The translations under genes were made by a program, and so were the position numbers. A model generated the notes under the pieces. That model was not told the origin of the DNA and ran no database searches. It saw only the letters and a list, made by a program, of their open reading frames with translations. From Actinophytocola sp035634895 (GTDB lineage: Bacteria > Actinomycetota > Actinomycetes > Mycobacteriales > Pseudonocardiaceae), in NCBI RefSeq assembly GCF_035634895.1, contig NZ_DASQCC010000001.1:27012-91011 (forward strand): 64,000 bases of DNA. Direction: 5' to 3'. Positions within the stretch are counted from its first letter, which is position 1. Every line of letters starts with the position of its first letter. Below are positions 53,658 through 62,722 of the stretch, piece after piece.

Positions 53658-53873
53658 TCAGACCGCCGCGCGGCCGTTGTTCGCCTTCGTGGCGATGATG
53701 GCCGCGGCGCGGATGGCCTCGTGGAGCTGCCAGACGGACTGGGCCGGGAGGTAGAAGCCCTCGCCGGGGGGTGGCACGACCGCCACCCGGCCGTCGGAGA
53801 CCGTGACCATGAGGGTGCGGTCGCGTTCCAGTGCGTCGACCACGGGTACTTCCCAAACTTCCTGCGCACTCAT
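53658..53873 (-). CDS. Unknown small protein (71 aa)
   Basis: I do not recognise this 71-residue protein (MSAQEVWEVPVVDALERDRT at the start, then VSDGRVAVVPPPGEGFYLPA and a helix AVWQLHEAIRAAAI-like). It has a good GGGAGA ribosome binding site. It precedes the Uma2 gene on the same strand by 20 bp, so they may be co-transcribed. Small genes of this size beside Uma2 genes are common in actinomycetes, but I cannot assign a role. Confidence 0.6.
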   Translation of the reverse strand: MSAQEVWEVPVVDALERDRTLMVTVSDGRVAVVPPPGEGFYLPAQSVWQLHEAIRAAAIIATKANNGRAAV

Positions 53874-53980
53874 GACTGTCTCCCTGCAGGCTCCGCGGTC
53901 GCCGTGTCCGCTCTTGCGACCTGTTGTCGCCGTACTGTCCGGAGGGTCGCACAAGTGGGGAACTCCGTTACCAGACCTCG

Positions 53981-54676
53981 CTAACGGAGTAGTGAGCGTG
54001 CCGTCGGCGCGAGTTGTAGCTGCTCCGGCGGCCGGGCCAGCTGCTTGGTCAGCACCGGCAGGGTGTCGTGGATCCACCGGTTCTCGCGGCCGAGCAGCCG
54101 GACATGCTCGGCCAGTTCGGCCGGGCCGGGGAACGACGCGACCCACGCCACGACGTTCGCCTCCTCGCGGACCGGCAGGGCCGGGAAGTTGTTCTCCGCT
54201 CGCAGGGTCCTGAGCACGGCCAGCGGCGGGGCGTCCGTCGCCGTCAGCATGGGGGCGACGTCCGACTCGAAGAAGTCCAGGAACGCGTCCTCGCCGCCGG
54301 CCGGCAGGTGGTAGAGCGTGATCGTGACGAGCGTGGTCGGGCCACCCCGCGTGCGGCCGGCCAGGTCGAGGCCGGTGACGGGGCGGAGCAGCAGCACGTC
54401 GTCCGAGTCGATCATCGTGTCGTTGGCCCTGTCGCGGTGTGCGCGCCAGACCGGGCCGCCGTAGAACGACCGCAGTGCCTCGCCGCGGGTCGGCATGTCG
54501 GCGAAGCCGCGCAACCACACGAACCGGTCCTCGTCGTCCAGGTCGCGGAACTGACCGAGGACGTGCGCGCCCACCGCCTCCTGCGTCTCGACGAACTCGC
54601 GGTCGAACAGCTCGACCAGCTCAGCCCGCCGGCCGGGGTGGAGGGTGTACTGCCGAAGCTCCAGAACCTCAGACAT
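53981..54676 (-). CDS. NIPSNAP family protein
   Basis: The 231-residue protein carries two NIPSNAP (dimeric alpha-beta barrel) units: LELRQYTLHPGRRAELVELF with FRDLDDEDRFVWLRGFADMP at the start, and VTITLYHLPAGGEDAFLDFF in the second half. Such proteins bind small hydrophobic molecules or act as enzymes of unknown reaction. GGGAGC precedes the ATG. It is divergent from the PhoD-like gene. Confidence 0.8.
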   Translation of the reverse strand: MSEVLELRQYTLHPGRRAELVELFDREFVETQEAVGAHVLGQFRDLDDEDRFVWLRGFADMPTRGEALRSFYGGPVWRAHRDRANDTMIDSDDVLLLRPVTGLDLAGRTRGGPTTLVTITLYHLPAGGEDAFLDFFESDVAPMLTATDAPPLAVLRTLRAENNFPALPVREEANVVAWVASFPGPAELAEHVRLLGRENRWIHDTLPVLTKQLARPPEQLQLAPTARSLLR

Positions 54677-54808
54677 CGCCGCTCCCTCATGCGGTAGCTA
54701 CCTGGGTGGGTGACACCTTATTGGGGTACACCGACATTCCTCCGACCGGAGGCCGTGTTGCCGGGGCGTCATCGCGCCGGGCGGGACGGGACCGGGAAGG
54801 ATGGGGGG

Positions 54809-56368
54809 ATGCCCGCACTCCTCATCGGACCGCTGTTACGTCACGTCGACGCCACCTCCGCCACCGTGTGGGTCGAGACCGACCAGCCCTGCACGGTCAC
54901 GGTGGCGGGCAGCGAGGCACACACGTTCACCGTCGGCGGACACCACTACGCGCTCGTCGTGCTCGACGGACTGTCACCCGGCACCAGCACGCCCTACGAG
55001 GTCACGCTCGACGGTGACGTCGTCTGGCCCCAGGAAGGCTTCCCACCCAGCCGGATCCGTACCAGCGCCGAGGGCGACGAGTTCCTCCTGCTGTTCGGGT
55101 CCTGCCGGATGCCCGACGGCACGGCGTACGGGACCGACGCGCTCGGCGCCTACGCGAAACGGATGCTCGACCAGGACGAGCGGGACTGGCCGGACTCGCT
55201 GCTGCTGATCGGCGACCAGGTCTACGCGGACGAGACGTCCGAGGCGACCAGGGAGTGGATCTCGAAACGGCGGTCGCTGGACGAGCCGCCGGGCGTCGAG
55301 GTCGCGGACTTCGAGGAGTACACCCACCTCTACCACGAGTCGTGGTCCGAGCCGGGGGTCCGCTGGCTCATGTCGACCGTCCCCACCTCGATGATCTTCG
55401 ACGACCACGACGTGCGCGACGACTGGAACACCTCGCAGACCTGGCGGGACCAGATGGCCGCCACCTCCTGGTGGGACGACCGTGAACGCGGCGCGCTGGC
55501 CAGCTACTGGATCTACCAGCACATCGGCAACCTCAGCCCGGCCGAGCTCGCGGACGACGAGCTGTACCGGGCCGTCACCACCCGGGAGGGCGACGCGAAG
55601 GACCTCCTGCACGACTTCGCCGAACGGGCCCGCCAGGAGGTCGACGGGAGCAAGGGCACCCGCTGGAGCTACCGGCGGGACTTCGGCAACGTCCGGCTGC
55701 TGGTCATCGACACGCGGTCGGGCCGGATCCTGGCCGACGGGCGGCGGTCGATGGTGAGCGACGCCGAGTTCGAGTGGATCGAGGAGAACGCGACCGGCGA
55801 CTTCGACCACCTGCTGATCGGGTCCTCCCTGCCCTGGCTGATGCCCTACGCCATCAGCCACCTCCAATCGCTGAACGAGGTCGCCGCCCGGGACGGCGGC
55901 CGGCTCGCCGAGAAGCTCCGGCAGGCCGCGGACCTGGAGCACTGGCCGTCGTTCCGTGCGTCGAGCGACCGGCTGGCGCGGCTGGTCGAGCGGATCGCGA
56001 AGACCGACACGGCCACCGTCAGCGTGCTGTCCGGCGACGTGCACCACGGGTACGCGGCGAAGGTGCGCTTCTCGTCGCCGGTCAACGCGGCCGTCTACCA
56101 GCTGGTGTGCTCGCCCCTGCACAACCGGGTGCCGAGGTGGTTCCGCCCGGTCTTCTTCCTCGCCTGGTGGCGGCCGCTCGCGGCGGTGCTGCGGTGGCGG
56201 CTGCTGCGCAAGGTGGACCCGATGCCGGTGACGTGGGAGAAGGTGACCGGGCCGCACATGGGCAACATGGTCGCGGCCCTGCGGGCGTCCGGACGGACCG
56301 CGGAGATGGTGCTGGAACGCGCGGACGACTCCGGCCTGACAGCGATAGCGAAGGTCCCCCTGACCTGA
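54809..56368 (+). CDS. PhoD-like alkaline phosphatase/phosphodiesterase
   Basis: The 519-residue metallophosphoesterase of the PhoD group has an N-terminal beta domain (HVDATSATVWVETDQPCTVT). The metal/catalytic segments are FGSCRMPDGT, LLLIGDQVYADET, MIFDDHDVRDDWNTS, FDHLLIGSSLPWLMP and VSVLSGDVHHGYAA. It lacks the Tat signal of classical secreted PhoD, so it probably acts in the cytoplasm. The ATG at 54809 follows a run of G-rich sequence; the frame extends to 54710 without support. Confidence 0.82.
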   Translation: MPALLIGPLLRHVDATSATVWVETDQPCTVTVAGSEAHTFTVGGHHYALVVLDGLSPGTSTPYEVTLDGDVVWPQEGFPPSRIRTSAEGDEFLLLFGSCRMPDGTAYGTDALGAYAKRMLDQDERDWPDSLLLIGDQVYADETSEATREWISKRRSLDEPPGVEVADFEEYTHLYHESWSEPGVRWLMSTVPTSMIFDDHDVRDDWNTSQTWRDQMAATSWWDDRERGALASYWIYQHIGNLSPAELADDELYRAVTTREGDAKDLLHDFAERARQEVDGSKGTRWSYRRDFGNVRLLVIDTRSGRILADGRRSMVSDAEFEWIEENATGDFDHLLIGSSLPWLMPYAISHLQSLNEVAARDGGRLAEKLRQAADLEHWPSFRASSDRLARLVERIAKTDTATVSVLSGDVHHGYAAKVRFSSPVNAAVYQLVCSPLHNRVPRWFRPVFFLAWWRPLAAVLRWRLLRKVDPMPVTWEKVTGPHMGNMVAALRASGRTAEMVLERADDSGLTAIAKVPLT

Positions 56369-56381
56369 CCACAATGGGTGC

Positions 56382-56807
56382 ATGACCTACGGACCGCCCC
56401 AAGGGGGCTACCCCGCCGGGTCGCCGCCCGCGATGGGGCAGCTCCTCGTGCACTCGTCGTTCAACGCGATGGCGTTCATGCTCGCCTTCACCGGCCCCCG
56501 GGTGACGATCAACGGACACCCCGCGAGCGTCCGCTGGGGCACTGCGCCGTTCAACCTGCCTGCCGGGAACCACCACCTGCGGGTGTCCACGCGGTACCTC
56601 GGCGACTTCGGGCCCGCCGAGCTGCCCGTGACGATCTACCCCGGCCAGCAGACGACCGTCTACTACCGGCCGCCGGCCGTCATCGGGATGCAGGGGTCGA
56701 TCGGCTTCGCGCCGCAGGGGACGCGGGGCATCTCCGCGATCATGGCGATCAACGTGATCGCCATCGTCATCCTCGTCGCGGTGGTCGTGGCCATCGCGGT
56801 CAGCTGA
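56382..56807 (+). CDS. Small membrane-anchored protein of unknown function
   Basis: The 141-residue protein has a Gly/Pro/Tyr-rich N-terminus (MTYGPPQGGYPAGSPPAMGQ) and a beta-rich domain with FTGPRVTINGHPASVRWGTA, then FNLPAGNHHLRVSTRYL and the segment VTIYPGQQTTVYYRPP. A C-terminal membrane helix (about 118-140) ends it. The middle looks like a PEGA-type carbohydrate-binding or adaptor fold, held at the membrane by the tail. It begins 13 bp after the PhoD-like gene and overlaps the pterin dehydratase end by 8 bp. Confidence 0.65.
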   Translation: MTYGPPQGGYPAGSPPAMGQLLVHSSFNAMAFMLAFTGPRVTINGHPASVRWGTAPFNLPAGNHHLRVSTRYLGDFGPAELPVTIYPGQQTTVYYRPPAVIGMQGSIGFAPQGTRGISAIMAINVIAIVILVAVVVAIAVS

Positions 56808-57102
56808 CCGCGTCGAGCACACCCTCGATCTCCTCGGCGATGGACACGTCCAGCGCGGTGATGCCACCCTCCGAGTGCGTGCTGCAGCGGAACGTGAGCG
56901 TCCGCCAGCGGATGTCGATGTCCGGGTGGTGGTTGTCGTTCTCGGCGATCTCCGCCACCCGGTTCACGACCTGGATGGCCTGCGGGAAGCTCGCCAGCTC
57001 CACGTCCCGGCGCAACGCGCGCACCGGACCCTCGTCGAGGGACCAGCCCTGGAGGCGGCCAAGGGCCTTGCCGACTTCTTCGTCTCTGAGCAGCTCGGGC
57101 AT
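56800..57102 (-). CDS. Pterin-4a-carbinolamine dehydratase
   Basis: The 100-residue protein matches the PCD/DCoH family, with the active-site motif ENDNHHPDIDIRWRTLTFRC (about 63-82) and a downstream Thr/His-rich THSEGGIT. It dehydrates 4a-hydroxytetrahydrobiopterin, though many bacterial members act in molybdopterin or other pterin chemistry. The start MPELLRDEEVGK at 57102 is the family start. It is divergent from the thiamine riboswitch region. Confidence 0.88.
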   Translation of the reverse strand: MPELLRDEEVGKALGRLQGWSLDEGPVRALRRDVELASFPQAIQVVNRVAEIAENDNHHPDIDIRWRTLTFRCSTHSEGGITALDVSIAEEIEGVLDAVS

Positions 57103-57154
57103 GCCTCCATGGTGACGGGTCGGACCACCGCGTGCACAGGTACGCTCGGCAGAC

Positions 57155-57241
57155 ACACGGGAGTCCGGAATGCCGGGCTGAGAGGAGGGCGGCCGCCCTC
57201 GACCGTTCGAACCTGATCCGGGTCATGCCGGCGCAGGGAGG
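57155..57241 (+). ncRNA. TPP riboswitch (THI element)
   Basis: The thi-box landmarks are all present: CTGAGA at 57178-57183, a variable GC-rich P3-like stem (GGGCGGCCGCCC), ACCTGATCCGGGT at 57211-57223 and GCGCAGGGAG at 57231-57240. The 3' strand of the aptamer runs into the ribosome binding site (GGGAGGGAGG) 5 nt before the thiB ATG. TPP binding should therefore block translation initiation. Confidence 0.93.
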
Positions 57242-57250
57242 GAGGCAACG

Positions 57251-58288
57251 ATGCGGCTACGTGCGTGCGTCGCGGTGTTGGGGCTGCTGCTCGCCGGGTG
57301 CTCACTGGGCGGTGGCGACGACGGCGGCGGCGAGCGGAAGGTCGTGCTCGTCACCCACGACTCGTTCGCCATGGACGACGCCGTGATGAAGGACTTCACG
57401 AAGCGGACCGGCATCACGATCGACGTCCGCAAGCTCGGCGACGCCGGCGCGCTCACCAACCAGCTCGTGCTCACCAAGGACGACCCGATCGGCGACGTCG
57501 CGTTCGGGGTCGACACGACGTTCGCGTCCCGGGCACTCGACGAGGACGTGTTCGCGCCGTACCAGGTCAAGGGGAGCGGCGGCGGCGAGGACGCCTACGC
57601 GCTCGACGACACCCACCGGCTCACGGCGGTCGACCGTGGCGACGTCTGCCTCAACATCGACCCCGCGGCCTTCGCCGCGAAGGGCGTGCCGGAGCCGACG
57701 ACCTACGCCGACCTGGTCAAGCCCCAGTACAAGGACATGCTCGTGGTCGAGGACCCGGCCACGTCCTCGCCCGGCCTCGCCTTCCTGCTCGGCACGATCA
57801 CGAGGCTCGGCGACGGCGGTGGCTGGGAGGAGTACTGGAAGTCCCTGAAGGCCAACGGCGTCAAGGTCGTCAGCGGCTGGGAGGAGGCCTACACGCAGGA
57901 CTTCTCCGGCTCGTCGGGCAAGGGGCCGCGGCCGATCGTGGTCTCCTACGCGTCCTCACCGTCCGCGGAGGTGGACGACAAGGGCAACCCGCGCACGAAG
58001 GCCGTGCTGGACACGTGCTTCCGGCAGGTGGAGTACGCGGGCGTGCTCGCGAACGCCAAGCACGCCGGCGACGCGGGGAAGGTCATGGACTTCCTGCTGT
58101 CGGAGCGGTTCCAGTCGCAGGTCCCGGCGCAGATGTACGTCTACCCGGTCCGCGCGGGCGTCGCGCTGCCGGCGGCGTGGCTGCGCGCCGCGCCGCTGCC
58201 GGACGACTCGGCCAGGCTGCCCGTGCGGGACATCCAGCAGAACCGGGAGCGGTGGATCACCGAGTGGCGCGGCATAGTCCAGGGCTGA
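57251..58288 (+). CDS. thiB: Thiamine-binding lipoprotein
   Basis: The 345-residue receptor has a short lipoprotein signal (MRLRACVAVLGLLLAGCS, lipobox LLAGC) and a type-2 binding fold. It shows VVLVTHDSFAMDDAVMKDFT near the start, then DVAFGVDTTFASRAL and VEDPATSSPGLAFLL, the ThiB pattern. It is directly under a TPP riboswitch. The aromatic residues in WEEYWKSLKANG and GWEEAY fit thiamine stacking. It is first of thiB-thiP-thiQ. Confidence 0.92.
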   Translation: MRLRACVAVLGLLLAGCSLGGGDDGGGERKVVLVTHDSFAMDDAVMKDFTKRTGITIDVRKLGDAGALTNQLVLTKDDPIGDVAFGVDTTFASRALDEDVFAPYQVKGSGGGEDAYALDDTHRLTAVDRGDVCLNIDPAAFAAKGVPEPTTYADLVKPQYKDMLVVEDPATSSPGLAFLLGTITRLGDGGGWEEYWKSLKANGVKVVSGWEEAYTQDFSGSSGKGPRPIVVSYASSPSAEVDDKGNPRTKAVLDTCFRQVEYAGVLANAKHAGDAGKVMDFLLSERFQSQVPAQMYVYPVRAGVALPAAWLRAAPLPDDSARLPVRDIQQNRERWITEWRGIVQG

Positions 58289-59844
58289 GGCCGCGGGGAG
58301 TCGCGCTCCTCGCGTTGGTGCCGCTGGGTTTCCTCGCGGTCTTCTTCGTGTGGCCGGTGGTCGCGATCCTGCGGCTCGGCCTCGACGAGGGCGGCGTGCT
58401 GGCCACGCTCGGGACGGCCGAGGTGTGGCGGCTCGTGGGGTTCACCGTCGCGCAGGCGGCCGGGGCGACGGCGGTGGCCGTCCTCGCCGGGCTGCCGGTC
58501 GCGTTCCTGCTGGCCCGCACCGCCCTGCCCGGCCTCGGGCTCGTCCGGGTGATCATCCTGGTCCCGTTCGTGCTGCCGAGCGTGGTGGTGGGGCTGGCGT
58601 TCCGCGCGCTCATGCCCGGCGGCGGGGTGTGGGCCATCGTGCTGGCCAACGCGTTCTTCAACGTCGCGGTGGTGGCGCGGACGGTGGCCGGGCTGTGGAC
58701 ACACCTCGACCGGCGGGCCGAGGACGCGGCGCGCGCACTGGGCGCCTCCCGGCTGCGGACGTTCACGTCGGTCACGCTGCCCGCGCTCGCGCCGGCCCTC
58801 GGTTCGGCCGCGGCGGTCGTGTTCCTGTTCTGTGCCACCAGTTTCGGCGTCGTACTCATCCTCGGCGGAGCGCGGCTGCGGACGCTGGAGACCGAGATCT
58901 ACCTGCGCACGGTCGAGCTGCTCGACCTGTCCGGCGCCGCCGCGCTGTCGTTGCTGCAGCTCGGCGCGGTCGTGGCCGTGCTGTCGATCGGCGCGCTCGC
59001 CCGGCGGCGCAGGGAGACGGCGTTGCGGCTGCGTGGCCAGGCCGAGTCGGCACGGAAACCCGCCGGCGGCGAGTGGTTCGTGGTCGCGCTGGCACTCGCG
59101 GTGGTCGCGCTGCTGCTCGTGCCGGTCGTCTCCCTGGTCTCACGTTCCACTGTGGACGGTTGGCGGGCGCTGGCCGGCTTCGGTTACCGGGGCTCGCTGG
59201 AGATCTCCGGGCTCGACGCCGTCCGCAACTCCCTCGCCGCGGCCACGGACGCGACGCTGCTGGCCGTCACGCTGGGCACGATGGCGAGCGTCGTGCTGGT
59301 CTCCTTCGCCCGCAACAGGGTCAGGTTCACCGAGGTCGTCGACACCGCGTTCATGCTGCCGCTGGGCGTGTCCGCGGTGACCGTCGGCTTCGGTTACCTG
59401 ATCACGCTCGACCTGCTGCCCGGCGACCTGCGCACGTCACCCGTGCTCGTCCCGCTCGCGCAGGCGATCGTGGTGACGCCGCTGGTCATCCGCATCATGC
59501 TGCCGGTGCTGCGGTCGATCGACGAGCGGCTCAGGCAGGCGGCGTCGTCGCTGGGCGCCGGCCCGTGGCGGGTGTGGTGGGAGGTGGACGTGCCGATGGC
59601 CGGCCGGTCGCTGCTGACCGCCGCCGCGTTCGGGTACGTGGTGGCGCTGGGCGAGTTCGGCGCGACGAGCTTCCTGGCCCGGCCGGACACCGCGACGCTG
59701 CCGGTCGCGATCGCGCGGCTGATCTCGCGGCCGGGTGAGCTGAACAACCAGATGGCGTACGCGGCCTGCACGTTGCTGGTCGTGGTGACGGTCGCGGTGG
59801 TCGCGGTCGTCGAGCGGGTGCGCGTGCCGGTGGGAGAGTTCTGA
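58264..59844 (+). CDS. thiP: Thiamine ABC transporter permease (fused, 12 TM)
   Basis: The 526-residue permease contains two tandem six-helix halves, each with an EAA loop (EDAARALGASRLRTFTSVTL in the first, RLRQAASSLGAGPWRVWWEV in the second), as in ThiP. I chose the GTG at 58264, which overlaps the thiB end by 25 bp, since it gives a short tail before the first helix; no ATG is available. The stop shares one base with the thiQ start (TGATG). Confidence 0.88.
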   Translation: MARHSPGLRPRGVALLALVPLGFLAVFFVWPVVAILRLGLDEGGVLATLGTAEVWRLVGFTVAQAAGATAVAVLAGLPVAFLLARTALPGLGLVRVIILVPFVLPSVVVGLAFRALMPGGGVWAIVLANAFFNVAVVARTVAGLWTHLDRRAEDAARALGASRLRTFTSVTLPALAPALGSAAAVVFLFCATSFGVVLILGGARLRTLETEIYLRTVELLDLSGAAALSLLQLGAVVAVLSIGALARRRRETALRLRGQAESARKPAGGEWFVVALALAVVALLLVPVVSLVSRSTVDGWRALAGFGYRGSLEISGLDAVRNSLAAATDATLLAVTLGTMASVVLVSFARNRVRFTEVVDTAFMLPLGVSAVTVGFGYLITLDLLPGDLRTSPVLVPLAQAIVVTPLVIRIMLPVLRSIDERLRQAASSLGAGPWRVWWEVDVPMAGRSLLTAAAFGYVVALGEFGATSFLARPDTATLPVAIARLISRPGELNNQMAYAACTLLVVVTVAVVAVVERVRVPVGEF

Positions 59845-60866
59845 TGCTGGCGGTGACCGGGTTGACCGTGCGGTACGGCGCGCTGGCCGCGGTGTCCGAA
59901 GTGGACGTCGAGGTGGCGGACGGCGAGGTGCTGGCGCTGCTCGGCCCGTCCGGCTGCGGGAAGTCGACGCTGCTGCGGGCGGTCGCCGGGCTGGAGCCGC
60001 CGGTCTCCGGCGCGGTCCGCTGGGACGACACGGACCTGGCGGACGTGCCGGTGCACCGCCGCGGCTTCGGGTTGGTGTTCCAGGACGGGCAGCTGTTCCC
60101 GCACCGGGACGTGGCCGGCAACGTCGCGTTCGGGCTGCGAATGCGGCACGTGCCCGCCGCGGACCGGCGGACGCGGGTGGCGGAGCTGCTCGAGCTGGTC
60201 GGTCTCGGCGGCTACGAGCGGCGCAGGGTGACCGAGCTGTCGGGTGGCGAGCAGCAGCGGGTGGCGCTCGCGCGGGCCCTGGCGCCGCGGCCACGGTTGC
60301 TGCTGCTGGACGAGCCGCTGTCCGCGCTGGACCGGGCGCTGCGGGAGCAGCTGGCGATGGACCTGGCCGGGCTGCTGCGGATCGCCGGGGCGACCGCGCT
60401 GGTGGTGACGCACGATCACGACGAGGCGTTCACCCTCGCCGACCGGGTCGCGGTCATGCGGGCCGGCCGGATCACGCAGACCGGACCGCCGGAGGAGGTG
60501 TGGCGGCGGCCTGCGGACGAGGACACCGCGCGGTTCCTGGGGTGCGGCCTGTTCCTGCCGGCGGTGGTGGCGGACGGCGTCGCGACGTGCGCACTGGGGT
60601 CGGTGGCTCTGCCGTGGGCGCCGTCGGGTTCGGTGACGCTCGGCCTGCGGCCGGCCGCGTTGCGGCTCGGTGACGGCGGGATCTCCGGGAAGCTCGTCCG
60701 GTCCGTGCACCGCCGCGACCACGTCCGCCTGCAGGTCCGGCTGGACTCCGACCAGCTGGTGGACGCGGTCGCCGGCATCGCGGAGACACCGGGCGACCAC
60801 GTCCGGCTGAGGTTGGACCCGGACGGGCTAGCCGTCCTTGGTGGCCATGCGGGCCAGGGCCAGTGA
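59844..60866 (+). CDS. thiQ: Thiamine ABC transporter ATPase
   Basis: The 340-residue ATPase has Walker A GPSGCGKST (about 34-42), Q-loop VFQDGQLFPHRD, signature LSGGEQQRVALARAL and Walker B LLLLDEPLSALD. A C-terminal TOBE-like extension (about 235-340) makes it longer than E. coli ThiQ and more like iron/thiamine-type importers. The last 39 bp overlap the convergent ABC-2 permease gene, so the extreme C-terminus and the other gene's end share DNA. Confidence 0.9.
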   Translation: MLAVTGLTVRYGALAAVSEVDVEVADGEVLALLGPSGCGKSTLLRAVAGLEPPVSGAVRWDDTDLADVPVHRRGFGLVFQDGQLFPHRDVAGNVAFGLRMRHVPAADRRTRVAELLELVGLGGYERRRVTELSGGEQQRVALARALAPRPRLLLLDEPLSALDRALREQLAMDLAGLLRIAGATALVVTHDHDEAFTLADRVAVMRAGRITQTGPPEEVWRRPADEDTARFLGCGLFLPAVVADGVATCALGSVALPWAPSGSVTLGLRPAALRLGDGGISGKLVRSVHRRDHVRLQVRLDSDQLVDAVAGIAETPGDHVRLRLDPDGLAVLGGHAGQGQ

Positions 60867-61700
60867 GTAGCCGATCACGATGTAGCAGGCGGCACGCAGC
60901 AACCCGGTCATGATGCCGTCGGTCGGCATCGGGTCACGGATGACGTCGGCGAGGCCGTCCCAGCCGTCGGTCAGCAGGAACGGGTGCAGCCAGTCCAGTG
61001 CCGAGATGTTGTTCAGGATCGTGAACACGATGATCCCGCCGAGCGCCGCGGCCATCACGACCAGCGGATGCTCCGTCGCCGCCGAGATCGCCAGCGCGAT
61101 CGCCGCGACCGCCCACACCTGGACGGTCACCAGCACGGCCATCAGCGCGATCCGGCCGAGTGACTGGCCGAACGGCAGCGTGGTGCCGGACATGGTCAGC
61201 AGGCCGTCACCGCCGAGGATCGTCAGGCCGGCGATGATCCCGACGACCGTGATGATCGCGACGGCCACGAACGTCAGCACCGCGACGCCGAACGCCTTCA
61301 CGGCCAGCAGCCGCACCCGGCTCACCGGAGCGAGCAGCAGCCCGCGCAGCGCGCCGGTCTGGGTCTCGCCGGCCAGCGCGTCCGCCGACCACATGGCGCC
61401 GAGCATCGGCAGCAGCATCACCATGCACAGCATCAGCACGAAGACCGGCAGGATCAGGCCGTTGTCGGCGACCAGCGCGGCGACGCCCTGGATCACCTGG
61501 TCGCCGGGGCCGCCGGTGGGTGCCGAGGTCGCCACGGCCATGGCGATGCCGGCGAGGATCGGCCCGAGGACCAGCAGGCCGAGCGCGACGAGCGTGCGTG
61601 GCCGGCGGAACATGAACCGCAGCTCGGACCGCAGGAGCCGCCCGATCGGGGCCTTGGTGCGGTGCTCGGTGACGATCGGCGCGTCGAGTGCGAGCGTCAT
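60828..61700 (-). CDS. ABC-2 type exporter permease
   Basis: The 290-residue membrane protein has a cytoplasmic start (RSELRFMFRRPRTLVALGLL), six predicted helices and the ABC-2 pattern with WSADALAGETQTGALRGLLL. It overlaps the ATPase gene start-to-stop by 4 bp, so the two form one exporter. Substrate is unknown. The C-terminal coding end overlaps thiQ on the other strand by 39 bp. Confidence 0.82.
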   Translation of the reverse strand: MTLALDAPIVTEHRTKAPIGRLLRSELRFMFRRPRTLVALGLLVLGPILAGIAMAVATSAPTGGPGDQVIQGVAALVADNGLILPVFVLMLCMVMLLPMLGAMWSADALAGETQTGALRGLLLAPVSRVRLLAVKAFGVAVLTFVAVAIITVVGIIAGLTILGGDGLLTMSGTTLPFGQSLGRIALMAVLVTVQVWAVAAIALAISAATEHPLVVMAAALGGIIVFTILNNISALDWLHPFLLTDGWDGLADVIRDPMPTDGIMTGLLRAACYIVIGYSLALARMATKDG

Positions 61701-62722
61701 GAGGGCTCCTCGAAGGTGTCCACATCGGACAGGCCGTCGCCCTTTTCGGCGGAGTCGGTGAGCCGGGCGAACAGCTCCTCCAGCCCGGTCCGCTGCCTGC
61801 GCACCTCGTGCACGGAGACACCCGCGCCGACCAGCGTGGCCACGACCTCGGGCGCGGTCGTCGCGGCGAGGTCGACGTGCACCCCGTTCGGCACCTCGCG
61901 GGCGGGGATCCTGTTGTCCCGCAGGGAGTTCACCGCGACCGTCACGTCCGGGGTGGACACCATGAGCCCGGCGTCGCCGGCCTCGAGCAGCTCGGCCAGC
62001 TCGCCCTGCGCGACCACGGAGCCCTTGTGCAGCACGGCGACGTGCGTGCAGGTGGCCTCGACCTCGGCCAGCAGGTGGGAGGAGACGAGCACGGTGGTGC
62101 CGGCGGCGTGCAGGTCGGCGATGACGGCGCGGACCTCGCGGGTGCCGGCCGGGTCCAGCCCGTTGGTCGGCTCGTCCAGCACGACGAACCTGCGTGGGAT
62201 GAGCAGCGCGGACGCGAGCCCCAGCCGCTGCTTCATGCCGAGCGAGTAGCCGCGGTAGCGCCGGTTGGCGGCGGCGGTGAGACCGACGCGCTCCAGTGCC
62301 CGGCCGACCGCGCGGGTGATGTCCTTCGCGGCGAGGTGCGGCTCGGCGGCCGCGACGCGCAGGAGGTTCTCCCGGCCGGACAGGAACGGGTGGAAGCCGG
62401 GGCCCTCGACGAGCGCGCCGACCTCCGGGAGTGCCCAGCCCGCGCCCTCGGGCATCTTGTGGCCGAGCAGCTCGACGGAGCCGGCGGTCGGCAGGACGAG
62501 GCCGAGGAGCATGCGGATGGTGGTGGTCTTGCCAGAGCCGTTGGGGCCGAGCATGCCGAGCACCGCGCCCATCGGCACTTCCAGGTCGACGTGGTCGACC
62601 GCGACCGTCTTGCCGTAGACCTTCCGCAGGTTGCGGGTCCGGGCGGCGAGACGGGGGGGAGCCCCCGCGGTGGTCGTCGCGGGGGCCTCCTCAGTCTCCG
62701 TCATGTCCGTGACGGTACTCAT
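61697..62722 (-). CDS. ABC exporter ATPase
   Basis: The 341-residue ATPase has Walker A GPNGSGKTTT (about 59-68), a signature YSLGMKQRLGLASALL in place of LSGGQ, and Walker B FVVLDEPTNGLDPAG. A C-terminal DrrA-like extension (about 240-341) follows. It is the usual partner of ABC-2 permeases for drugs, lipids or lantibiotics. The start overlaps the LolA-like gene stop by 4 bp, so the three genes form one operon. Confidence 0.86.
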   Translation of the reverse strand: MSTVTDMTETEEAPATTTAGAPPRLAARTRNLRKVYGKTVAVDHVDLEVPMGAVLGMLGPNGSGKTTTIRMLLGLVLPTAGSVELLGHKMPEGAGWALPEVGALVEGPGFHPFLSGRENLLRVAAAEPHLAAKDITRAVGRALERVGLTAAANRRYRGYSLGMKQRLGLASALLIPRRFVVLDEPTNGLDPAGTREVRAVIADLHAAGTTVLVSSHLLAEVEATCTHVAVLHKGSVVAQGELAELLEAGDAGLMVSTPDVTVAVNSLRDNRIPAREVPNGVHVDLAATTAPEVVATLVGAGVSVHEVRRQRTGLEELFARLTDSAEKGDGLSDVDTFEEPS

